A stretch of 64,000 nucleotides of DNA from Bdellovibrionales bacterium. Lineage in GTDB: Bacteria > Bdellovibrionota > Bdellovibrionia > Bdellovibrionales > JAGQZY01. This document shows positions 41,009 through 50,152 of this stretch, piece after piece. Positions within the stretch are counted from its first letter, which is position 1, and each line of letters begins with the position of its first letter. The stretch spans positions 1 through 64,000 of the forward strand of contig JAIEOS010000026.1 in the NCBI GenBank assembly GCA_019750295.1, in the 5' to 3' direction. The notes beneath the pieces are model-generated. The model was not told the origin of the DNA. It was given only the letters and a program-made list of their open reading frames with translations, and made no database searches. The position numbers and the translations under genes are program-made.

Positions 41009-43459
41009 CTATGATCGAGGAATTTTTTCGCCTTTTCCCAGAAGAGCGGTGGGAATCGACTGCTTGAGCTTAAAATAGCCGGCCCAGGGATCCTTGCGGT
41101 TTTTGATCAACTTTGGGACCTCCGGAATTAAAAACTGATTGGGTCTTAGCGAGTCTTTCAATTGAGACCACGCGATGGGTAGAGCCACCGCCGGCTCCTC
41201 ACGAGCTCTGACCGAATAGGGAATCACCGCCGTGGCCCCGTACCCATTGCGAAGGTAATCGAGAAAGATTCGATTCTTCCTTCGTGCTTTAATCATGTTG
41301 GTGGTGTAGTTTTTCGGCTCTCTGTTTTCTAGAACTTTCATTAAGCTTTTGGAAAAGGCCTTGATATCGTCCCACTCATAATTGGGCACTATTGGCACCT
41401 GCACGTGAAGACCTTTACCTCCCGTGACCTTTACAAAAGACTCAAGCCCTAATTGTTGAAGCATGTCACGAATTTCGTGGGCGGTGTCCACCACCCGACT
41501 CCATAACTTGAGACTCTCAGGGTCGAGATCGAAAACAATCAGATCTGGCTTTGTGATCTTCGAAAATTTCGCCTGCCATCCATGAAACTCAATCGTTCCC
41601 GCCTGCACCGCTTCGATGATATCTCTGCGATTCTCGATCACAATCGCAGTGTCATTCTTGTCTTTGTAATGCACCGGTTTGTTACCGAGACCAATAAGAT
41701 TGCGACCCTCAGCATGTTTTTGAAAAAAGCAGTTTTCACCAGCCACCTCTTGGCATCGAAGAAGAGACATCGGTCGATCTTTTAAAAAAGGAAGCATCAA
41801 GTCCGAAACCGCATCGTAGTAATCGACAACATCCCACTTACGAGTTCCCGACGCTGGATATGAAATACGCTCCGGATGAGAGATTCTGACTCCCTGCACT
41901 TTTCCCGGCGTCTTCACCGCCACGTCTCGCTGAACGTCCTTAGAGTCTTTATCTGTACGTAAACCTTGAAAGGAACCGTGCCGAATGATTTTATCGCCCG
42001 TCCACGCCTTGAATTCCACCTCTCCAATCAGCTGAGGCTTTACCCAATGAGCTAAACGGCCCGAGGGAGAGTTGATATCAAAAGGAGATTTTTTAATTTT
42101 AAGAGGCTTAAGTTTTTTTGCGAGATCCGCCAAAGTGCTCTCTGTAAAACCCGTTCCCACTTTTCCTGCATATCGGAGATGATGATTTTCATCATAAAAA
42201 CCCATAAGAAGGGCACCGATGGCGCGGGAGGCTTTGGGGGAATCTGTAAACCCTCCAATCACAAACTCTTGGCGCAAGGAGCACTTTGTCTTCCTCCACA
42301 GATCATTCCGGCCCGAACGGTAAGGCTGCGTGGCATCTTTCGAAACAACACCTTCCAACTGAAGGGCACAGCTCTTAGCGAGCATCTCCCGTCCGGTCGC
42401 ACCCTTCCAATGTTGGCTATATAATATTTTTGAACGTTTGCCGACTCTCTTTAAAAGAGTTTCTAAAATTTTCTTGCGGTCCTCGAGCGGAAGAACTCTC
42501 ACGTCTTCCCCATTATAATGGAGAATGTCGAACACATAATAAAGAACACGATCATAATGACCTTCGGAAATCGCATTTTGTAAACCTTGGAAGGAGGCAT
42601 GTCCGCGGTCATCGATCCAAACGATTTCACCATCGAGCAGCGCATTTTGTGTGGGAAGTTTTTGAATTTCACTTTTGAGAGACTTGTATTTCCCCGACCA
42701 GTCGAGTCCATTTCGAGTAAAGAACTGCACCTTATTGCCGTCGATGCGACATTGCGTGCGATAACCATCGAACTTCATTTCGTGAAGCCATTCCTTACCC
42801 TGTGGCACACTTTCAACCAGGCGAGCGAGCTGCGGTTCAACAAAACGCGGTGGTGAGGCTAACTTCGATTTCTTGGACTTTGTTTTTTTCAACTGAGTTG
42901 AAGGAGCTGTCGCAGCTTTGGGTGGAGAAGCCAGTACGCTGTCGGGCATCTCTTCGATGATATCGAAATCTTCGCTGGCCGCTTCGTCCTGTTTTTTAAT
43001 CAAGAGCCAATTGTTTTTTCCCTTTTCGGTCTTTTTTAGTCGGACGAGAGACCATCGTCCCGACAGCTTTTGACCGTTGAGCTCAAAATCAATGTGACCT
43101 TTTTTAAGTCCCGCCTTGATATCTCCGAGGGGTGTCCACTCTCCATTGTCCCATACAATCACGTGCCCACCCCCATATTCCCCTTTGGGAATGTCACCCT
43201 CAAAGCCTGCGTAGTCGATGGGATGATCTTCGGTCTCCACCGCTAATCGCTTGTCTTTAGGATTGAGCGAGGGCCCTTTGGGCACCGCCCAGCTTTTAAG
43301 AACGCCCTCAAACTCCAGACGGAAATCGTAATGCAGTCGTCGCGCATGGTGCTTTTGGATCACGTACGACAAACTCCCCTTGGATTTTTTAACAGTTCCT
43401 CGAGGCTCCGCGGTCTTTTTAAAATCTCGCTTGGAATAATATTTTCCGAGAAGTCCCAT
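41009..43459 (-). CDS. ligD: multifunctional ATP-dependent DNA ligase LigD
   Basis: 816 residues with all three LigD domains. An N-terminal 3'-phosphoesterase (about 1-165; HHARRLHYDFRLE, DYAGFEGDIPKGEYGGG) is followed by an ATP-dependent ligase (about 205-510; lysyl-AMP motif MKFDGYR, Lys229). A C-terminal primase-polymerase (about 525-810) carries the metal motif VFDLDP and GGKGLHVQVPI. Order PE-LIG-POL is the Pseudomonas type, not the mycobacterial POL-PE-LIG. It repairs double-strand breaks by end joining with Ku. Its ATG shares a base with the ku stop (TAATG), so the two are coupled. Confidence 0.96.
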   Translation of the reverse strand: MGLLGKYYSKRDFKKTAEPRGTVKKSKGSLSYVIQKHHARRLHYDFRLEFEGVLKSWAVPKGPSLNPKDKRLAVETEDHPIDYAGFEGDIPKGEYGGGHVIVWDNGEWTPLGDIKAGLKKGHIDFELNGQKLSGRWSLVRLKKTEKGKNNWLLIKKQDEAASEDFDIIEEMPDSVLASPPKAATAPSTQLKKTKSKKSKLASPPRFVEPQLARLVESVPQGKEWLHEMKFDGYRTQCRIDGNKVQFFTRNGLDWSGKYKSLKSEIQKLPTQNALLDGEIVWIDDRGHASFQGLQNAISEGHYDRVLYYVFDILHYNGEDVRVLPLEDRKKILETLLKRVGKRSKILYSQHWKGATGREMLAKSCALQLEGVVSKDATQPYRSGRNDLWRKTKCSLRQEFVIGGFTDSPKASRAIGALLMGFYDENHHLRYAGKVGTGFTESTLADLAKKLKPLKIKKSPFDINSPSGRLAHWVKPQLIGEVEFKAWTGDKIIRHGSFQGLRTDKDSKDVQRDVAVKTPGKVQGVRISHPERISYPASGTRKWDVVDYYDAVSDLMLPFLKDRPMSLLRCQEVAGENCFFQKHAEGRNLIGLGNKPVHYKDKNDTAIVIENRRDIIEAVQAGTIEFHGWQAKFSKITKPDLIVFDLDPESLKLWSRVVDTAHEIRDMLQQLGLESFVKVTGGKGLHVQVPIVPNYEWDDIKAFSKSLMKVLENREPKNYTTNMIKARRKNRIFLDYLRNGYGATAVIPYSVRAREEPAVALPIAWSQLKDSLRPNQFLIPEVPKLIKNRKDPWAGYFKLKQSIPTALLGKGEKIPRS

Positions 43460-44385
43460 TATGCATGCTTCTCGCTAGATGTTTTCCGGCGAGAGCCTTT
43501 ACCTTTGGCGGCGTTTAAACTTTTCTCAAGCAGCGCGGTTAAGTCAATCACGTTCGTATTCGGTGCCACTTCGTCTTCCTCTTCGGTCGCGACTTCTTCC
43601 ACGGTGGTGGTCGCGCCTTTACGAACTTTGGCCTTGATCAGCTTCATTAAATCATCTTGATAGGTGTCGCGGTACTTGTCGGGTTGCCATTTCCCAGTCA
43701 TACCATGCACGACTTGTTCTGCGACCTTGAGCTCACGATCCGACACTTTGATTTTTTTAATCTCGGGATCCAGAAAATCGACCTCGTGAAGTTCTCTAAT
43801 TTCGTGCGAGAAGCGCAACAGCTCGAGCAGAATATAATCTTCTCGAGCGATCAAGAGGGCCAAGTGTTGAACGGTATGAAGGACGACGGTGCATACGCCG
43901 GCTTTGTCTGTGCGCTTGAGGACATCCCTTAAAAGCACGTAACCCTTCTCTCCGCCCTTTTGCGGGACAATATAATAGGGTTTATCGAAAAGGATCGGAT
44001 CGACCTCGCTGAGTTCTACAAAATCCTCGATCTCCATCGTCCCCGTCGCTTTGACGTTGGCTTTTTTAAAATCCGCCTCCGACATGATGACGTACTCGCC
44101 TTTTTCGTACTCGTAACCTTTGACGATATCTTTGCGTTCGATCTCCCGTCGGGTATTCTTATTGATTTGTTTGTAGCCGACCGGCGCGTTGTCGCGCTTA
44201 TCGATCAAGTTAAAGTGTATTTTTTCTGTTTCCTTAGAAGATTCAAGATAGACAGGAATACTGACAAGACCAAAGCTAATGGTCCCTTTCCACATGCCTC
44301 GACGACCGCCGCCATAGGACTTTGCTTTGCTGGTTTTTTTCTTCGTCGGAGATTTCTTTTTTTGTTTTGTTTTTTTCTTGGCCAT
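43459..44385 (-). CDS. ku: Ku protein, non-homologous end joining
   Basis: 308 residues. A basic N-terminal extension (AKKKTKQKKKSPTKKKTSKAKS, about 25 residues) precedes the normal Ku start GMWKGTISFGLVSIPVYL. The core contains YKQINKNTRREIERKDIVKGYEYEKGEYV and HEIRELHEVDF. The tail is Lys/Glu-rich with a second basic patch (KGKGSRRKTSSEKHA). Ku rings load on broken DNA ends and recruit LigD, encoded next. The lysine-rich N-terminus is an addition to the minimal bacterial Ku. Confidence 0.95.
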   Translation of the reverse strand: MAKKKTKQKKKSPTKKKTSKAKSYGGGRRGMWKGTISFGLVSIPVYLESSKETEKIHFNLIDKRDNAPVGYKQINKNTRREIERKDIVKGYEYEKGEYVIMSEADFKKANVKATGTMEIEDFVELSEVDPILFDKPYYIVPQKGGEKGYVLLRDVLKRTDKAGVCTVVLHTVQHLALLIAREDYILLELLRFSHEIRELHEVDFLDPEIKKIKVSDRELKVAEQVVHGMTGKWQPDKYRDTYQDDLMKLIKAKVRKGATTTVEEVATEEEDEVAPNTNVIDLTALLEKSLNAAKGKGSRRKTSSEKHA

Positions 44386-44391
44386 ACCCCA

Positions 44392-44414
44392 GCACTGAGC
44401 AATCTCAGTGCCAA
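44392..44414 (-). promoter_or_regulatory. 8-bp dyad and sigma-54-like element before ku
   Basis: GCACTGAG (44392-44399) and CTCAGTGC (44404-44411) form a perfect dyad with a 4-base centre, ending 6 bp before the ku start. Read on the minus strand, TTGGCACTGAGATTGCT also has GG and GC spaced like a -24/-12 promoter. Used that way the transcript would begin about 3 bases before the ATG, leaving no ribosome-binding site, so an operator or leader hairpin is the more likely reading. Confidence 0.35.
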
Positions 44415-44447
44415 GGTGTTCGACTCATTAAATGGCTAAGATCTTTA

Positions 44448-44474
44448 GAGCAAGGGCTTTTTGCCCCTTCGCTC
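44448..44474 (-). terminator. hairpin at the end of the 44473 gene
   Basis: GAGC-AAGGG (44448-44456) pairs with CCCTT-c-GCTC (44466-44474) around a T-rich loop. It lies just downstream of the minus-strand stop codon at 44473. It lacks a clear T-run, so termination strength is uncertain. Confidence 0.35.
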
Positions 44475-45753
44475 ACTTCAGAAGGACACTAAAGAAATCT
44501 GTAGCCGAACCCGTCTTCGCCCAGTTGATGGGCCACTGCATGGGACTTCCGCGGATCCAGCTCCCCACAGCGGCCTCGGCGTTTGAAATCGCTTCGCTTT
44601 CGGGCAAGATGAAGGGATACATTCCCTCTTTCGAGAAAAAGGGAATTCCTTTTTCAAGCGCCATCGGTTGCGCCACTCCCGCACCCACCGCAGGATGGAT
44701 GTCGATCACCATCATGTTCTGAATTCCCATCTGATGGAGAAGTTTCGCGACGAAACTCGGGTGAGAGAACATGGTCCAAACATAACCAAAATATTTTCCA
44801 TCTTGGCTTGTCACCATATAGGTCCGCATAATCACGTCACCGAATCGGTTCCACCCCGTGGGGAAGGCGCCATCTTCCACGATCTGCCCGTTTTCGATCA
44901 CAGGGTATTCGTTTTGACGAAGCCAGTTCATCGAGGTGTTACCGATATTCCCATAACGACCCATGAGGATTTGACCGTCGCTATTCATAGCAATAGTTGC
45001 GAGGTTCGGAAATGGAGCATCTATGGTTTTTCCGTCAACGATGAGTCCAGGTAAACACTGACCCCGTATGCAATCTTTATTGTCAAACGTGCCTTTAAAC
45101 ACTCCGACCAATTTGGAATAGTCTGTCGGGTCCACGCGATCGTACTCCAGACGCCAAGGGATTCCACCGCGAGTTCCACGGATCGGAGCTCCGTCGCGCG
45201 CGCCCCGCGTGTGCTTGAGGAGATAGGTGCCGGGATGGAATTTCACTTTGAATTTATCCATCGGAAACATCAGCATATGGAGTTTGGCTTGCATTAATGC
45301 TTCGCGATCCGACCCTGCAATCACCCACTTGCGCCTGAATTTTGTGGAATAGTGTCTCTCCGTTTCGGTAATCAACTGATCCACATCGGCACCGAGATCT
45401 TTTAAGTGATACTCAGCACGATAGTAAACGGCATCCGAAGTCACCGGTACAGGCACCCAACCGGTTTCATCGGCACCCGCGTTGATAGCTTTGCGATTCG
45501 AGATCGGAAAAGGATGCTCAACTAATTTTTTATAGGGAGCCACGGGCGGAAGCACGGGGTACTCCATCGACGGACGATAATAAGGAGGACCAAATCGGCG
45601 ATACGCTCGCATTTGGGGTCGCAGAGTTTGTGCATAACTTTCCGTAAAATCATCGATGTCATTTACGGGTGTGACGGTCGCATCGTTGGCAACGGAGATC
45701 ATCGACGCAAGACCTACACCTACGAAGATAAAAATCTTCAAAACAGCATTCAT
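44473..45753 (-). CDS. secreted protein, possibly phosphodiester-glycosidase-like
   Basis: 426 residues from MNAVLKIF, chosen because AGGAG lies 7 bp upstream and a signal peptide follows (FIFVGVGLASMISVANA-like); longer in-frame starts exclude these. After a proline/tyrosine-rich stretch comes a domain with FPNLATIAMNSDGQILMGRYGNI, HPSFVAKLLHQMGIQNMMVIDIHPAVGAGVAQP. The order of these segments recalls NAGPA-type phosphodiester glycosidases, but key residues were not verified. A charged-pair CIRGQC could form a disulfide. Probably periplasmic. Confidence 0.55.
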   Translation of the reverse strand: MNAVLKIFIFVGVGLASMISVANDATVTPVNDIDDFTESYAQTLRPQMRAYRRFGPPYYRPSMEYPVLPPVAPYKKLVEHPFPISNRKAINAGADETGWVPVPVTSDAVYYRAEYHLKDLGADVDQLITETERHYSTKFRRKWVIAGSDREALMQAKLHMLMFPMDKFKVKFHPGTYLLKHTRGARDGAPIRGTRGGIPWRLEYDRVDPTDYSKLVGVFKGTFDNKDCIRGQCLPGLIVDGKTIDAPFPNLATIAMNSDGQILMGRYGNIGNTSMNWLRQNEYPVIENGQIVEDGAFPTGWNRFGDVIMRTYMVTSQDGKYFGYVWTMFSHPSFVAKLLHQMGIQNMMVIDIHPAVGAGVAQPMALEKGIPFFSKEGMYPFILPESEAISNAEAAVGSWIRGSPMQWPINWAKTGSATDFFSVLLK

Positions 45754-45897
45754 GAGAACTCCTTTTTTTGCATGATAAAAGATGTGGCCGCTCCGTGTTA
45801 CAAAAAGCCTCGCTCCCTGTAGAAAATTCTTTCGGCCCTGTAATTCCAACACTGGTGTGAGCCTTGACCCCCTCGCATACTGTTTTAAACTCATCCC

Positions 45898-46596
45898 ATG
45901 TGCGCTTCCTATTTTTATCACCCCGATGCTGAACAACTTAAAAAGTTCTATCCTCAATTAAAGTTCGACATCTCTTTGAGCGGGATCCCCCAGAGCGAAG
46001 CTGTTTTTCCCTTTAAAGATTCTTTTGTTTTAAAGTCGATGAAAGACGAATTGCATCTCACACGCATGCGCTACTCACTCACACCGATGTGGTCGAAAGA
46101 GGCCAAGGTCAAATGGGCCACCTACAATGCGCGTATGAATCGCTTCAACGAGAAAACCAAAAAGAAAGAATTCATTTACGAGGTCCCGACCTGGAAGGGA
46201 TCTTTTGGAAAAAAGAACTGTGCCGTTCCCGTCCATTCATTTTTTGAATCCTGCCATGAGGGTTTAGGTGCGGGACATATTGTGGAATTTACTCCGAACA
46301 CCGAGGAACTTTTATTTGCGGCTGGAATCTTTGATGAATGGACCGACAAAAATACGGGCGAGGTCTTGGAGTCTTTTGCCATCGTCACCGGTGAGCCCAG
46401 CGAATTTGTTCAATCCGTGGGACATGATCGACTCCCCATCTTTTTAAACTCCTCCGACGCTGAAACATGGGTCAAAGGTTTTAAGAGCGGCAAAGAGGCT
46501 TACGAGTTTTTAGACCGCTGCAAAGTGGAACCGTCTTTAGACTTTAAGAAATCACGCCCTCTTAAATCGAGAGCAAAAACCGCAACTGCAAATTAG
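45898..46596 (+). CDS. SRAP (YedK/HMCES) family abasic-site-binding protein
   Basis: 232 residues. The initiator Met is followed by Cys2, the residue that crosslinks abasic DNA after Met removal. Family motifs follow: MRYSLTPMWS, TYNARMNRF (conserved Asn/Arg), KNCAVPVHSFFES (in place of the usual C-L-x-P-x-x-G-F-Y-E-W) and VGHDRLPIFL (conserved His, H-D-R-M/L-P). It protects single-stranded DNA at abasic sites during replication. The FFES replacing FYEW is a variation worth noting. It sits close to the ku-ligD repair genes but on the other strand. Confidence 0.88.
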   Translation: MCASYFYHPDAEQLKKFYPQLKFDISLSGIPQSEAVFPFKDSFVLKSMKDELHLTRMRYSLTPMWSKEAKVKWATYNARMNRFNEKTKKKEFIYEVPTWKGSFGKKNCAVPVHSFFESCHEGLGAGHIVEFTPNTEELLFAAGIFDEWTDKNTGEVLESFAIVTGEPSEFVQSVGHDRLPIFLNSSDAETWVKGFKSGKEAYEFLDRCKVEPSLDFKKSRPLKSRAKTATAN

Positions 46597-46703
46597 AACC
46601 TTTCCGCTTTTGACCAAGGTCCAGAGGGAAAAAAGTGGCTAAAGTCCATCTTGCGGAATGCTACTTTTGCTAGCAAAATAGAAGTTCTCCGAGGGAAATT
46701 CTG

Positions 46704-47141
46704 ATGAAAACGATCTCTTCTTACTGGAACTCAACTCTCAACTTTAATCTTTTGCTGGGTGGGATTTTTTTAACCACACTCTCATCCTATTTCTTGATCC
46801 AACAAGGGCGCGCGGGCGCAGCCATGATCACCCTTGGACTTGCTTTCGTTTTTACAGCCACGTTCGTTTTCCTGCTGATTCGTCGCAATCTGCGCTTGAG
46901 TTATAACGATGATCACTTAGTTCTTCACCGCTTTCCGTATCTCAAATCTCAAAGATGGCATTGGTCAGACATCCATGCCATTGATGTGCACGATGAGCGC
47001 TACGACGAAAAAAATGAAAAAACCGGAGAGGCACTTTATTTACGAGACAGTTTGGGCCGAAAAGTTTTAGTGGCTCATCGGCCGGGCGAGCAAACTGAGC
47101 TTCGTCAGCTCGCTCGCGAGATTCGTCAAAAAATAGCCTAG
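46704..47141 (+). CDS. small membrane protein with bacterial PH-like domain
   Basis: 145 residues: two transmembrane helices (about 14-32 and 38-60) followed by a soluble part LRLSYNDDHLVLHRFPYLKSQRWHWSDIHAIDVHDERY, which follows the strand pattern of bacterial PH (bPH/YdbT-like) domains. A GAGGGAA ribosome-binding site precedes the ATG. A perfect 14-bp palindrome TTTTGCTAGCAAAA (46665-46678) lies upstream of the start. The stop overlaps the convergent gene's stop by 4 bp. Function unknown. Confidence 0.6.
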   Translation: MKTISSYWNSTLNFNLLLGGIFLTTLSSYFLIQQGRAGAAMITLGLAFVFTATFVFLLIRRNLRLSYNDDHLVLHRFPYLKSQRWHWSDIHAIDVHDERYDEKNEKTGEALYLRDSLGRKVLVAHRPGEQTELRQLAREIRQKIA

Positions 47142-48346
47142 AATTTTAACGTATTGCGCGTGACATGCGTAACGGGAGTCCAATCCAAATTCGGCTGAGC
47201 CTCGCCCTGAGCCGCCCCGAGATACAGAAGCTCCCATGCGTATTTCTCAGACTGAATGAGAGCCAGCACTTCTGATGGCACCGTGATATCCGCAACCCAA
47301 CCGATCGCCGTCGTCATCCACAGCACGCGCTTCACATCGACGGGAACACTTTCGCTTCCACCGGTTTGCACTTCGGTGAGCATCAATACCGTCGCGTAAG
47401 GCACAACTCCCGAAATCGCCGTAGGAGGAACTCCCTTCACCAGAGAGGTGGCTTTATTAAACTGGGGAGCGGGAATTGGATTTAAAAACTGAGGGTTTTG
47501 TTGCGACGCTGGAGAGAGTGCATAGCTCATTTGATTGAGATCCACTCCGGCGCGCGCAGACTCGGAAATACTTCTCGCAAAATCCCCGTCAAAATGATCG
47601 CTCATTCTTTGTTGTGAGTTATTCATTAAAATCGAGAGAACATAGTTTTCGCTCCCAGCACGTGCCGCAAGCTTCGCTGACTTGGTCGATAGAACTTGTT
47701 TCATGTCCGATGGATAAAATTCGTTGTTCTCCTTAAAGAGAGAAAGCGCCAGCATCACCTTATTGGCTTTGTATTGAGGTGCCGTGACAGAAATCTGCTG
47801 GTCAAATTTAAAAGCATCGATGGCGAGATCTACATCTTTCACCGCATCTTTCACTTCGACGGATTTTGCGCCTCCGCTGTAAAATTTAAATAAGTTGACC
47901 ATCTCGAAGATCGATTTTCCGTTTTGGAAACCACTGACCGCATCTTTCAAAGGAAACTGACCTTGCAAGGCGTACATATTATAGTTACCGACCTCTTGTA
48001 AATAAGAGCGGTATTTAAGTTTCTCTAAGGTGAACGAAAGAAAGTACGATTCCGTTTGCTTCGGTAAACTGAGATTGCTAGGAACTTGGAAACTTTTTCC
48101 CAAAACACTGATCGTATCGGACACCGGGCTCATGATTTTCGCCATATCGAAGTTCATGAGTTCTTCGGCGTTCATTGCGGGAATGACCAAGCTAAAATCG
48201 ACCCACCCATCACTATTTTTAATTTTATAATTCGACGTGGTTCCCGAAATTTCATAGAAACCATCCAGTGAGATCGCGCTAGAATCCACGCGCGCAAACG
48301 CACTCAATGCGAGAACCAATACACTTAGATTAATTAGAGTTTTCAT
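47138..48346 (-). CDS. secreted protein, hypothetical
   Basis: 402 residues with a signal peptide (LINLSVLVLALSAFARV). The mature protein mixes beta-rich (FYEISGTTSNYKIKNSDGWVDFSLVIP) and helical regions and has no cysteine. No known domain is recognised. Transcribed divergently from the PhoD-like gene, with the 70-bp palindrome between them. Confidence 0.6.
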   Translation of the reverse strand: MKTLINLSVLVLALSAFARVDSSAISLDGFYEISGTTSNYKIKNSDGWVDFSLVIPAMNAEELMNFDMAKIMSPVSDTISVLGKSFQVPSNLSLPKQTESYFLSFTLEKLKYRSYLQEVGNYNMYALQGQFPLKDAVSGFQNGKSIFEMVNLFKFYSGGAKSVEVKDAVKDVDLAIDAFKFDQQISVTAPQYKANKVMLALSLFKENNEFYPSDMKQVLSTKSAKLAARAGSENYVLSILMNNSQQRMSDHFDGDFARSISESARAGVDLNQMSYALSPASQQNPQFLNPIPAPQFNKATSLVKGVPPTAISGVVPYATVLMLTEVQTGGSESVPVDVKRVLWMTTAIGWVADITVPSEVLALIQSEKYAWELLYLGAAQGEAQPNLDWTPVTHVTRNTLKF

Positions 48347-48420
48347 ACTCCCTCCCCTTTTGTCCCATCAGCGTAGCCTAAAAATCAGCCGAATCCACAT
48401 CTGACGCCCGTAGCTATCTG

Positions 48421-48490
48421 CAAAGGTTCCAGCTCCCTGCGTGCATTTATCCACATGTGGATAAATGCACGCAGGGAGCTGGAACCTTTG
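48421..48490. repeat. 70-bp perfect palindrome centred on two head-to-head DnaA boxes
   Basis: Bases 48421-48455 and 48456-48490 are exact reverse complements (35 of 35) with no loop. The centre reads TTATCCACATGTGGATAA, that is a consensus DnaA box (48447-48455) directly followed by its mirror image (48456-48464). It lies between the divergent starts at 48346 and 48538. No gene explains it. Confidence 0.92.
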
Positions 48491-48537
48491 ACTTCCCCTC
48501 TGAAATCTTGGAAATTCTCCTTAAAAATGAGGAGCCT

Positions 48538-49896
48538 ATGATCAAATTTGTGAGTGCTATTGTTGTCTTCATGTCGCTGGTTCATTGTTCGACCAAGCCG
48601 GCGGAGTTTGATAAAACGCCTACGGGGGCGTCCCCTCAAGAGTTTCGCTCGGGCTATCTCCCCATCGTCCAAGGTCCCACGTCGGACAAAGAAACTCTCA
48701 TCAACATCCTGGTTCCGCATCTTAAAAAGTACACCTACGAATTCTCCGTCAACGATCAAGTCACCAAAATCACTCCCTACGCCACCGTCACGGAACCGTC
48801 GAGCTACTATAAGATCGAAAAATTTCATCTCAAAAATCTATCCCCCAAGACCAAATACACTTTAACGATTCACGACACCTATAAAGATAAACCCTACATC
48901 GTCGATCAGAGAAATTTTAAAACTCTCGATCTGACCGAGCCCACACCCAAATTCGCGGTCACGTCCTGCATGTCCGATGAGTGGAAGTTTCAACCCGATA
49001 TCGATGCCATGTGGTCTAAGTTCGAAAAACAAAATGTCGATTTTGTAATTTTCTCGGGCGACACGGTGTACGTGGATAGCTTCGGCTTCGTCGACCGCCA
49101 GAAGGCCACGGCCAAAGATCTTTGGTACCGCTACTCTCAAACTTTGACTCGTCTCCCCTTCTACCATCAGAAACAATTGGTTCCCGTTTTTGCGACGTGG
49201 GATGATCATGACTTCGGAACCAACGACGGAAATCGAGACACGAAATCAAAAGCTGCGGCACTTAAACTCTTTAGCGCGGTTTTCCAAGGCGAAAAGCTTG
49301 ATGATGGCACTTGGCAACCAGCAGGCCTTGGCGTCGCCAGTGTTTTTAAAGGCTACAATCAGCAATTTATTTTTATGGACGATCGCTATTTTCGGCAGCC
49401 GAATAAAGATCAAAAAACAAAAGAAGCCTATGGACATTGGGGGAAAGCGCAACACGATTGGCTCCTCAAGCAACTGCGCGAAAATAAATTCAGCTGGATT
49501 GTCAATGGCAACCAAGTCAATAGCGGTAAAGCTTTAGGATTTAAAGAATCTCTCCAGGAAAACCATCCGCTCCATTTTGATCAGCTCAAAAAAGATCTCT
49601 CCGCCATTAAAACCCCATTTGTTTTCCTCACTGGAGATGTGCATTTTTCGGAAATCATGAAAACTCCTCTAGAGAGTTTTGGTTTTCAGACCTACGAGAT
49701 CACCTCCAGCGCCATGCACTCTTACAATGGGCGCGGCTGGGATAATCCCTTAAGAATTCCAGGGAAAATGGCATTGGATTATAATTTTATGGTCATCTCG
49801 GCCACGGCGAAGGCGAACAGCACTCAGTTACAGATCGATACGCTAGGACTTGCCCCGATGGCTTATTTCTCCGAAACTCTAGAAGTGAAACGATAG
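48538..49896 (+). CDS. PhoD-like alkaline phosphatase/phosphodiesterase lipoprotein
   Basis: 452 residues from the ATG after GAGGAG; a GTG inside the palindrome is rejected. The lipobox-like LVHC (about residue 17) suggests lipid anchoring. An Ig-like N-terminal domain is followed by a metallophosphatase domain: AVTSCMSDEW, FVIFSGDTVYVDS, FATWDDHDFGTNDGN and VFLTGDVHFSE match the PhoD metal motifs (SCxS, GDxxY, WDDHD, GDxH). It hydrolyses phosphate mono- or diesters in the periplasm or at the surface. An 8-bp gap separates it from the next small gene. Confidence 0.9.
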   Translation: MIKFVSAIVVFMSLVHCSTKPAEFDKTPTGASPQEFRSGYLPIVQGPTSDKETLINILVPHLKKYTYEFSVNDQVTKITPYATVTEPSSYYKIEKFHLKNLSPKTKYTLTIHDTYKDKPYIVDQRNFKTLDLTEPTPKFAVTSCMSDEWKFQPDIDAMWSKFEKQNVDFVIFSGDTVYVDSFGFVDRQKATAKDLWYRYSQTLTRLPFYHQKQLVPVFATWDDHDFGTNDGNRDTKSKAAALKLFSAVFQGEKLDDGTWQPAGLGVASVFKGYNQQFIFMDDRYFRQPNKDQKTKEAYGHWGKAQHDWLLKQLRENKFSWIVNGNQVNSGKALGFKESLQENHPLHFDQLKKDLSAIKTPFVFLTGDVHFSEIMKTPLESFGFQTYEITSSAMHSYNGRGWDNPLRIPGKMALDYNFMVISATAKANSTQLQIDTLGLAPMAYFSETLEVKR

Positions 49897-49904
49897 GACT
49901 CCGT

Positions 49905-50117
49905 ATGACCCTCATTTACATTTTAATTCCATTGTTCGTCGGGGGCTCACTGCTTTCCTATGTGGGACTGATGATCTTCTACCCGGAATGGGTCGGCATC
50001 ACTGGCGATAACGCACAGAAAGCTTTAAAAGAGCACCAGAGCGGAAGCTCATCCGAAGACATTCAGCTTTTTAAAGAGATGAGCGACGTGAACAAGCCGC
50101 TCAGTAAAAAAGATTAA
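49905..50117 (+). CDS. small membrane protein, hypothetical
   Basis: 70 residues: one transmembrane helix (LIYILIPLFVGGSLLSYVGLMIFY) and an acidic helical tail (KALKEHQSGSSSEDIQLFKEMSD). It starts 8 bp after the PhoD-like gene, so it is likely co-transcribed. No family recognised. Confidence 0.55.
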   Translation: MTLIYILIPLFVGGSLLSYVGLMIFYPEWVGITGDNAQKALKEHQSGSSSEDIQLFKEMSDVNKPLSKKD

Positions 50118-50135
50118 ACGGGCTCAGTGCCCGTT
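50117..50135. terminator. hairpin between convergent genes
   Basis: AACGGGC-TCAGT-GCCCGTT (7-bp stem, 5-base loop) at the end of the small membrane protein gene, before the convergent secreted-protein gene. No T-run. Confidence 0.45.
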
Positions 50136-50152
50136 CCGTTGAGATCGCACTT

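Noticed and set aside
45754-45957. Long N-terminal extension of the 44473 secreted protein
   Set aside because: It would bury a clean signal peptide and skip the AGGAG site before the ATG at 45753.
48457-48537. GTG start inside the palindrome for the PhoD-like protein
   Set aside because: The GAGGAG site and lipoprotein signal peptide point to the ATG at 48538.
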